Origin: Sanguinoderma infundibulare
Taxonomy: Eukaryota > Basidiomycota > Agaricomycetes > Polyporales > Polyporaceae
Assembly (NCBI GenBank): GCA_032821775.1
Contig: JAVLRN010000009.1
Coordinates: 434,001-498,000 of the forward strand
Direction of reading: 5' to 3'
DNA length: 64,000 nucleotides
Below the pieces are notes generated by a model. It ran no database searches. It saw only the letters and a list, made by a program, of their open reading frames with translations, and had not been told where the DNA came from. Made by a program: the position numbers and the translations under genes. Each line of letters begins with the position of its first letter. Position 1 is the stretch's first letter. Shown here in pieces: positions 55,249 through 64,000 of this stretch.

Positions 55249-57043
55249 CCGAGGCGGGGGACGGGCGGGAGGAGTATGCAGGAGGGCGATGGGGAGCAAG
55301 GGAGAAAATACGGCAAGGGGGGGCGCTCTCCATAACTTAAGCCTCAACGTCCTCTTCCGCTTCTAGGCCCGATTCCCCATCCCATCTTTCCCACGCTTAG
55401 CCCATTCCTCCCTCCCATTTCGGAGCTTGAATTCCGCTTAACATTCTGATACAGCCCACATCCGGAATTACTGCCCGTCGTAAGTCGGCCACACGCAAGT
55501 CGGCCACGCCGTGACGGCTATCTGCGCCCGCGACGCTCTCTGTGGCAATGGCGGCTGGCAACCTCAACGCTGCCACCCTCTTGTCGGCCGTCGGATCTCA
55601 TGAAACACGTTCGCAGTGAGTATATGATAGACTTCTGTCTCCTGACCACGCCGCAATCCGCATGCCCGACCCTGGGACTGAACACCGTATACTTGCCGTC
55701 CTTTCCCGCACTGTCTCCCACGAGTGACGACGGATTTCGTCAAGCTTCGATTCCATCGGACATGCACGGAGTCCGACCCCTGGCCGCAACGTCGTCGTCA
55801 TCCAACGGATCCTCCCGCCAAACGCGGCTTCTGTCAAGGTATCGGAGCATAGCAAGCGGACGCCGATGTTCAGGCCCACCGTCGCGTTCCAGCAATCACG
55901 CGTATCGCTCACCACCATGGGGCTGTGTGACTGCGTTGCAGGCTCTCCCTCTGAATCTGGCGACGGCTTCTCGAACAGACATGGCGTCATTCCTCCCGAT
56001 TCACACATCCGCGTGGCCTTTGTTTCGGCTTCTGAGAAGCTCGTCTGGAAACGGCCAACTCTCTGGGGTGCCTTCCTCGGCTGCAGTGGGGCTGCAGTGG
56101 GGCCGCAGCGGAGCTTGCGAGCGAACCGGCAAGCTACCACGCCCGCCAGTACCTGGTATCTCTCGGAGATGCCTGTGACGACGGTCGTCCATGTACAGGC
56201 AAAACCTTGATTCACAGCATTCGAGCTGTCAGCTTCAAGGCTTGACAAAGTGTCTCGTTCTTGTTATTGGCAGTGGCATCCGAGCCTGATTCACTCCACA
56301 ACAACTCCGCCGTTGCCAAGCCCCGCGGTCTGCACACAAAGCTTCCGAGGACGGCCGGACATGACTGCACCGCAACGAAGAGCCATCTTGTCTGCATCTC
56401 GCATCTCGGCAACATTACACTTCCTTTAACCTTCGCAGATCCACCGACGCTCCTCGAAATCCGGGGCCCCGCACTTCCTGACACCTTCTGGTCGATGCCA
56501 AACTATGGGGTCCGCAGGTCGTGCCACTTCTTTCATCAGCGCTGTGGCTGACGAATCTCAGCGCGTCGCCACAATTCGAGGCTGCGTCATTCCTGCACAG
56601 GTCTGGTGGAAGGTTTGTGATTACCTCAAAGTCCTTCTATAATCCTTCCATGTGCGCAGTCCCGGAGACCGGAGCTGTGAGATGGGTGACGCATGTACGG
56701 CAATTCGACACCGGCCCCGTCTCCCGAAAAGCTTGTACTTGTAAAATAACGTGTCATGACGTACTCTTTTCACGGAACGACATCGAGGAAGATGCACTAG
56801 GACCGGTACCGTACCATTGACGTAATGTAGTATCTGTACGGAGGATCTTATGGGTATCGAAATCACAACGGAGCTTCACACCTCCAATGCAAACTGCACT
56901 GGACATCAAGTACCAACGGCATCAACGAAAGTGTCATTAAAAAGGATTGTACAACGAACACATCTCTCGGGCAGTTCATGATAGATCAGAAAAAGGCAAA
57001 ACAAACCTCGTCAGCGAGTGTCCGCGTCCCCATCAGCTCATCA
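55249..57043. other. Long region without a firm gene; possible orphan first exon
   Basis: 1.8 kb. On the plus strand, ATG at 55548 opens MAAGNLNAATLLSAVGSHET and runs to a strong GTGAGT donor at 55616, but I cannot find matching downstream exons. Open frames of 192 (+) and 216 (-) codons overlap each other at 55598-56248 and look like chance. The left part is the PDK1 promoter. Confidence 0.35.
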
Positions 57044-59947
57044 CTACTCCTTTGCGTCTATCGCGTCCTCCGCACCTTTATCAGGCGCGTCTTTCTTGTC
57101 CTCGGGCCGCGTTTCGGACTCGCTCGGCTTCTCCCCACTACTGGGAGGGATGTCGATAGTGTTCGAGCGCTTCATCTGCCCCAATAGCTTCCCCGCCAGG
57201 CCGCCGCGCTTCTTGATTGTCCCCGCACTAAACCCGGCGACCAAGGCCGGGCTCGCGGGGACGGAAGACGAGGCCGTGAGCAACTGCGGGACGAGGTTCG
57301 GGGACGCGGGCGTCGTCTGCGCGCCACGGGGGATGGGTTCCGCTGCGAGAAGACCGGTACCATCCGCTCCCGGCTGCGCCGCGGTGGCGCCCACGCTGCG
57401 GGAGCGGCGGCGGCGCCCTGATAGGAAGCGCCTGGCGTCGGGGGAGATATGCGGCGCGACGCGGGCGTGGCCCTCGGGGTCGAACTCATCGTAGATCTCC
57501 TCGCCGATGACCTCCTCGACGACGTCCTCGAGGGTGATGATCCCGAGCGGCATGACGTACGGGTCCATGCTCGCAATGAACTGCCAAAGCGTCAATATGT
57601 GTGAGCATGAGACTACGAAGCGCACGTACGTCGTCGGCCTGCTTCTTTGCCAAAACCGCGTCGTCGGGGAGGCTCTGCTCGCGCCCGATGCTGAACGCCT
57701 TCGCGAGGCCGGTCTGGACAAGGCTCTGGTGCTGCTTCTCCTTCTGGAGGTCCCCGAGCTCGACGTCGTCCTTACTGCCTTCGACGTTCTCCTTCGATTT
57801 GCGCTTCTTGCCGCCCTTCCTGCCCCACTTGCGCTTCTTCTTCACGCTCTCCGCGGCGTCGCGGTCGCTCGAGGTCGCCCCGGCGGTGTCGTCGCCGCTC
57901 TCGTCGGAGCTCGAATCCGAGCTCGAGGAGTCACCCATCCCGACGCGATCCTTCAGGCGCTGCGTGAGGCCCTTCTTGACCTCCTGCTGGACGCTCTTCG
58001 CCTTCTCAACGCTGAACCGGCTGACGATCGCCATGTGGCTGCCCCCGTCCTGGAACTTGTCGAGGATGGAAAGCAGGGGCTCGTTGAACGGCACGCAGGT
58101 GATGGGGTTGAGGCGGATGTTCTTGAGCGGCGTCGCGTCCTTCGGATCCAGGAGCAGTAGCTGCTTCACGAGGAGCACCCCGACGATCTTCTTGACCTTC
58201 TGCACGCGGTCCGGGAGCGGCGCGTCCTCGGCGGCAGCCGGCGTGGACGTGCCGGACACAGACGCAGACAGGCGCCACGAGGCGGGGGCGCTGGGGACGA
58301 CGACGGGCACTTCGACTTCTTCGTACACGGGCACGCGCGAGTGGCCTGTGTCGCCGATGCGCTTCATGGTGTCAAAGTCCAGCTTGGAGTCGATGCTGAG
58401 CATGAAAACCTTGTCCAACGGCGTCATGGATTGGCGGACAACCTTTTCTTGGAGGTCGAGAGTCGCGCCGATGATCGTGACTGTGTCAGACTGCAGGTCT
58501 CCACCGAGCAGACCGGTCGCGGAGTGCAGGGCAATAAGTTCCTTCAGTTCTATAGGTACGTAATGTCAACGACCTCGATATATACGACGTGTTAGACTGC
58601 ATACCGGCACGACGATACATAATGCCGTGGTGAGGACCCAGGATGATCTCCATGAACTTGGCGACGGGCCACGACACAATACCCTGTGGAAAAATGCTGG
58701 TCAGTGATGGTAACCAGAATCATGACGTTGACAGGACTCACGATCGCAAAAATAAGAATACGAACGAACCACGCCATCTGTGCGCCAATGGCGAGACCGT
58801 ATCTCGTGCACAGTGATTGAGGAATGATCTCCGAGAAGCTACAAAATGCTATCAGCACACCAATTCACGTAGTGACGAGGGAAGGCAAGGTAGACGTGAG
58901 CTTCTATGCCGTTCGTGCTCGTGGGCTGAACGCATTCGCTGATCAAGGAACAGGACCATCCTGACCGTCACCGTTGCTGCGGGGAATTCGGACCGGACAT
59001 CGGTGAAGACGGGCACAATCGTTATGTACGAGAGCTTCAATGAAGCAAGTGACGAGTCATAATTATGCCGGAAACCGGAGAAGTCAGAAGACCGCCGCGT
59101 TGCCTGATGGACAGGCAATGACGTAGTTGTGTTTTGAACGCCCCGTCACGACGAAAAGGATTTACAACGATGTGCATATGGATGTAGATTCCGTCGAGGT
59201 CGACATCAATGTGCATACAGCTGTATCGACAACAGCGGTCTTCAAAACGTCGACCGGGAGACTACGGAAGTCGGCCCTGCGGACATGACCAACTTCTCGT
59301 AACTGAATCCACGCCAAGCCTACTCCAATGACGCATATCACGAAACACCGCCGGGTTGTCCCTTGCACGAGTTGTGGTGGTCTCGGGCGGAGACGTGGGA
59401 GGATGTACTCACATGACAATTAGTACTGTGCTGACGACGACACTTTCAATCCCTCCGCCCAATACCGGCTCGGAGATGACGGGAAGGGCCTCATTGACGA
59501 TCATGTTGGCCAAGAGAAGTGTGATGAGGAGAAGGTGACCATTCTTGCGAATGGGCAGGATTTTCTCGGCGTATCTTCTTTGCTTTCTATGCAAGGACAA
59601 TAATTAGTCTCCGAAAACGCGTGCGGGGAGAAACAAACGTACGGAGTGCCACTAATGCTCAAGACGTGCAGTTGCGTCTCGTCCAGACTCATGTAGCCAA
59701 GCGTCAGGCCTGCGAATAGTCCAGAGAGCAAGACGAGCACGGGGATGAGAGTTGCAAAGACGATGAACTCGGTCTTGTTCTCCCTCTCTGCCTCTGGCTC
59801 CCTCTTCATGAAGGAGTGCATATAGTCGGAGGCATCCTGGCGCGAGTAGCCGACTAGCTTCCCGAGCCCGTGTGTGGCGAGAGAGAGCAGCGAGTAAGTT
59901 AAACGTGGATACTTGTTCGCGCCATAATTTGAGGGGGCCGGGACCAT
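57044..59947 (-). CDS. CNNM/MAM3-type metal transporter (DUF21 plus CBS)
   Basis: Six exons: 59947-59643, 59586-59413, 58838-58742, 58683-58605, 58549-57630 and 57580-57044, giving 703 residues. The DUF21 membrane part has TLIPVLVLLSGLFAGLTLGY, MSLDETQLHVLSISGTP, KILPIRKNGHLLLITLLLAN and SEIIPQSLCTRYGLAIGAQM. The CBS pair follows (MTPLDKVFMLSIDSKLDFDT; GHSRVPVYE; PFNEPLLSILDKFQDGGSHM; GIITLEDVVEEVIGEEIYDE). The loop between the CBS parts is long, Ser/Asp-rich and Lys/Arg-rich, and a disordered tail ends the protein. Relatives move Mg or Mn across vacuolar or plasma membranes. The second intron is 574 nt, ten times the local norm. Confidence 0.94.
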
Positions 59948-62165
59948 ATATGTCGAGCAGTAGGGCTTGGGTGATGTCGGGGGCAACGACCAAGAGACGG
60001 AGCGAACAAGGGGGGGAAAAGAGCTCGAGGACGGTCAGCGGCCAGTCTGCGAATAAGACCGGGGGTTGACGCCCTCGTAAAGTCTTGGCAAACCAATCGG
60101 CACCCTCGGCATCCTCTTCGCCTGTGCGACTAGTACTGCCACCCCGCTCCTAGTAGTGTTAGGCCGCCACTGTCCTCTCGATTGTTTTTTGGGTTCTAGA
60201 GGGTGCGTATATGCTACTCTCTGACTTGTCTCTGACTCACCAGTGTCGGAACAAGGCCAAGGTGTGTCTTGGAAGCTAGATGACAATTGCTATGCATGTC
60301 CGCAGCCAAACTCGTTCTCATCCTGATATCGTCATCGGCCACCGAATACTTACGCGACGCCGGCGCAGCAACTTGAAGTGCGCCTACAACTCTACGGCTT
60401 ACCGCAAGCTGAGTGTAGGGCGGGTGACGTCTATCCCAATATCCCAGTTCGCAAGAGACCCTCGACCGGTTTGGATGGGTGGATGGGGGTGAGAAGGAAA
60501 GTGCCACGAAAGGCTCCGGAGGAACGTTTACTACGGACTAAGGTAAGTATCAGCCTTACATGCTATCCGCATATGGTTTGCTGGCTCTCACCATCGCCTA
60601 CACAGGTTGCAAGCTGAATCTAAGGTGTCTCTACATCGCCACATGGCTAACAAGTTCAATAGGTGGCTATACATGAATGGAGGGGGGGGGGGCGGGGCAA
60701 AAAGGTGAGCAGTCAAGTTTCATAGCCCTGGGAAGCTTATGAGTCACGGCTGCGTTTGCTCATTGCTTGTCATAGTGACACTGCTATCTGGAATCACTTT
60801 CCAGGATCGTTCCTCGGATGCCTCCCACCATGTCTCAAATGTCAACAGCCTGGCTGGTGGCGGTTGGGCGTCATCACGTTCAAGCCATGGCTCCTGTTCG
60901 CATATCCCGTTCAACTCTAGAACCCATATAATGAACGGAGACCATTCCACTTCAAATAGAACCCCTTGAAGCGAGAGATCGAGGCTAAAATTTGGAGCAC
61001 ACGATCGATGAGTCTTATATCCGCTAATTTAATGCCCACAGGTGGACTTTTGCGTACACCTTGCATTGACCATACGAGGACGTCGTCTAACTTCTCTGTT
61101 CAGGGTCATTGTTCCAGATCGAAGGCAGGATGAATTGAGTGTTGAGAGGGAGCGCGACGATCAGGACGATCGCTCCGACGACGGTGACGACGTTGGCATT
61201 CGAATGCTCTGGAGGACCATCCCGGAAAAGAGGTCTCAAGACTTATTGCGACGATACTAAAATACTCAAGGCGCTTCCGTTTTCTCTTCCTGTCGAACCA
61301 CAGGGTTGCACGGCTTATCTTCCGGGAAAGAATATGTACGTTACGCCGATCTCCCTTCCCCTCCTTGATTCTCCGCTCATCCAAGCTCCGGCAGCCGTCC
61401 AGCGATGTTAACTGATTCTTGGATGTTCGCTATGATTGAAATTCCATACATCGGGCTCACTTTACGTGCGCGTGACGACGAGCAAGAACGAAGACTTCTC
61501 GGCTTCGCTCAGCGGTGGGTGCCCGCGAGACACCACATCGGTATCGCCCATCTCACGAGGATGACCTCGACTCCACTCAGCTTCGATGCACGTTTTAACT
61601 TTTTGGGGCTTCGGGCTTCCCATGCAGATCCATCCCATCCTCGGCTTCATTCAACCTTCCGTCGTCATGCCAGTGGAGACCGCTCGGATGCAGTATATCC
61701 CGTTCCGCGTTTACCACGCTACCGGCGCCTCCACGCCACTTACGCCCGGCGACCCCAGTGGCCTTGCGCCAACACACGTCCAGAAAGGCATGTAGCGTCA
61801 AAGTACGCCGACATAATTGGCACATACTTCAAGGTGCTCATGTCGCGCCCGTAAAAATACTGTCAACGGTTGTGCCTCCTGCCGTCGGGGTGGTTGGGTG
61901 AGAACGCGGACAGCCAATGAACTGCGACCGTCTCCCATGTCACGGCAGCGTGATTCAGTTTGACAGCGTCGCTTACCGCTTCCTCAAATAGCGGGCCTCC
62001 TGTCCGTGTCCATCCAAGGGCCCTGGCACTCCGTTTTACAGGGCATTGACTGGGTCAGTCGCCCTAGTTCGTTCGACTCTCTCAGCTCCCTGGCGGGCCT
62101 TTTGTTTCTTCTTCGGTACACTTCTTGTATGCTGCTTTCATTCCTTTCGTCGCTCCTTCCCGGCC
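59948..62165. other. Long intergenic region with G-run
   Basis: 2.2 kb between the CNNM gene start (minus) and the four-helix gene start (plus). It holds an 11-base G-run at 60682-60692. Open frames such as 61405-61854 (+) lack motifs and are not called. It probably contains two divergent promoters. Confidence 0.4.
60682..60692 (+). repeat. Eleven-base G homopolymer
   Basis: G11 followed by C and four more G. It lies in an intergenic region and is prone to length errors in sequencing. Confidence 0.8.
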
Positions 62166-64000
62166 ATGGATGCGTGGACGGTGTTCAAACGTGTCCGTAG
62201 AATTGTCTTCAGTGCGTAACTGTCGAATACCGCTTTTCCCGATCGAGATACTAATGACAACGCTTTGGCAGTTTTCCTGGTGATCGTCGGCCTAATCTGG
62301 GCCACTCTTTTGTCGGTTTATTTGTCCAGGGTCTTCAGTCATGCTAATGCGTTGCGACGTGAGTTCTTGTTTCATTGAAATTGCCTCCCTTCTGACCAGA
62401 ACCGTAGGTGCTATCATCCTTGCTATGATTTGCGTACATGGATTTTCCTCTCTTTTGCTCTACCTTATGTTAGTGTTTTACAAACTGCCTGGAACATCGC
62501 CTTACATGTTTCCGCAGGGCCGTGGTGGTATTCCGGATGTGGCTGGAGCTCCTTCGGATGCTATTCCTTCTCGCAATACATATCGGTGAGTGTCAGGTCG
62601 CATTCCCCCGTTCGCAATATTTAATGCAGTGTATCCATAGGCCCAGCTGTACTGTTCACCCTATTCGGATCGGGCTTTTACTGTGCCACACCGTTCGGTA
62701 GGTCCGCTTCGGGATATAACAGAATCATATCCCGTTAGATCTGAGTTGCTGTGTACTGCAGATGGTCCGACGTCCTGCACCCTGGTTCGTCTAGTGATCT
62801 TCAGCGTGTCATGGTCTGTCACCGGCATCCGTGAGTGTAACAAAACATCCTTTCATCATTTGGCTGACCCTGGCCCTCGAAGTCGTGATATATACGATAT
62901 ACCTTTGCATAATGTCTTGTGTCCCCAAACCATTCCCTCTCCTCGTTCCGAACGAACTTCTTGGAGGCAGCACTTCATCTTCGGACCCAGACCGTCCACC
63001 CTCCATGTCCTCCGTCACGTCTGGGACGCGCCTTCTGACCCAACAGCTAGTGCAGCCATACAATCCTCCAACCGGCCTCCCTCCCTCCCAGTCGATCCCT
63101 TCACAGAGCTCCGTTGCTTCCCGGGCTGAACCAAAGAAACCGTTCGTCACCAACCCCGACCCCAGATCAGTCGCCGCCGACGCACTCACCCGGTCACGCC
63201 GGGGACAACAGACGCGCGATGGAGCTTCCTACGGTGCAGTGGGAACGCCTGTGCAACCCCGCCCTATGGGGCCCATGGACACGCCTTCAATTTCCGGGGT
63301 TCCGCCAGTGTTTTCTAGGTCCCCCGTCTCAACAGTTCCCCCGAGTGCGATCCCTCCCGTAGCAGTCAGCCGGAGGCCATACCCCACGACGACGATGACG
63401 CCCCGACAAATGGAGGAAGGGAACGCGCCCCGCACACCCCAACGATCACCTCTGCTCAGCACAAATCCATTCACGGATCTCCCTTCGCGCACCTCATCCC
63501 CTGAATCTTTCTATTCGCAGACGAGCAAACGTGGCGTGCCCGCCAACCTCAATTTGGACAGCCCCATGACCGTGACCCAAGTCTACGGCGCTTACTTCGG
63601 ACAATCCCCGCCATCTACCACTAGTGGAAGCCGCGTCGGTATCCCTCCTCAGCTGCAACCAGGCGGGGCCCCCAGCAACCAGGTCACGCCGTACATGAGT
63701 TCATCTCAGCCATCGAGCGTCCGTTATGCCAAGCCGCCCCGCAGCACCGCCGACGCGCTGACGCCCAGCGTCTCGGTGCGATCGCTCGCGCCGAGCGTGC
63801 GCGTCATCCAGCCCAACAACGCGCCGCCCCCGCTCCTACCGCGCTCACCTCAGCCTGGAACGCCTCGCGCCTACATCCGTAACTTGGCACAACAACCGCG
63901 CCAGCCTTTACCTGGTGGCGCACCTCGCACCTACCGTCCCAATCCGCCACAACCACCACCTGGCGGTGCGCCTCGCGGCTATCGTCCCAACGCTCCACAA
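62166..64000 (+). CDS. Four-helix membrane protein with Pro-rich cytosolic tail (runs off right edge)
   Basis: Exons: 62166-62211, 62272-62358, 62408-62468, 62518-62585, 62641-62697, 62762-62830 and 62883 to the window end. Phases agree throughout and the last exon is open to base 64000, over 500 residues in all. Hydrophobic spans appear at IFLVIVGLIWATLLSVYL, AIILAMICVHGFSSLLLYLM, MLFLLAIHIGPAVLFTLFG and LVRLVIFSVSWSVTGILVIY, a tetraspan-like plan. The long tail is disordered and ends in Pro/Gly/Arg repeats (PGGAPRTYRPNPPQ, PGGAPRGYRPNAPQ). The start is the first ATG in frame. The family and role are not recognised; the layout suits a plasma-membrane scaffold or sensor, but that is only a guess. 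Confidence 0.65.

Noticed and set aside
57507..58563. Plus-strand open frames of 217 and 320 codons
   Set aside because: They are antisense to the CNNM CBS region; composition mirrors that gene and there is no family motif.
1..64000. CRISPR array, prophage, insertion sequence or biosynthetic gene cluster
   Set aside because: No spaced repeats, transposase or reverse transcriptase motifs, terminal repeats, or backbone synthase genes were seen.

Overview
This window is nuclear DNA from a basidiomycete, most likely a GC-rich Agaricomycete such as a mushroom or wood-decay fungus. Almost every gene is split by many short introns (mostly 48-65 nt, GT-AG with CTGAC/CTAAT-like branch sites). The protein set is fungal: Zn2Cys6 regulator, sedolisin, GPI-type GH16, yeast-type amino-acid permease. 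Several proteins have shapes familiar from basidiomycetes, such as DUF4045-gelsolin and a CipC/DUF3759-like protein. Nothing looks prokaryotic and I see no transposon. All exon structures were worked out by hand from open frames, splice signals, phase bookkeeping and recognised family motifs.

Layout. 1-20 kb: start of a secreted protein (leaves the left edge), a large DUF4045-gelsolin actin-binding protein, a GH16 glucanase with an apparent frameshift, a small mitochondrial-type membrane protein, a C2H2 regulator, a second mitochondrial-type protein, an A1 aspartic protease with a membrane anchor, and a sedolisin (S53). 20-35 kb: F-box protein, fumarate reductase fused to cytochrome b5, nicotinamide riboside kinase, a candidate XRCC4/XLF/PAXX-type end-joining factor, an NTF2-like small protein, an amino-acid permease and an aldo/keto reductase. 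35-50 kb: UCH37-type deubiquitinase divergent from Mediator subunit MED31, an SLC35-type transporter, a short Zn2Cys6 regulator, a CipC/DUF3759-like protein and COG5. 50-64 kb: ILV6 (acetolactate synthase regulatory subunit), PDK1 kinase, a CNNM/MAM3 metal transporter, and a four-helix membrane protein with a long proline-rich tail that runs off the right edge.

The genes are mostly unrelated housekeeping functions. The one functional grouping is secreted degradation at 6-19 kb (GH16, aspartic protease, sedolisin, all on the minus strand). Three head-to-head pairs share short promoters: UCH37/MED31 (190 bp), the riboside kinase/PAXX-like pair (378 bp, with a triple GATA motif) and the DUF3759-like gene/COG5 (596 bp, also with GATA motifs). 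I found no clear new multi-gene system. The observations most worth checking are the PAXX-like gene, three GC-AG introns (two in one gene), the GH16 frameshift, very small exons (7, 12 and 16 nt), three unusually long introns, and a Zn2Cys6 gene with two stop-free 54-nt introns.
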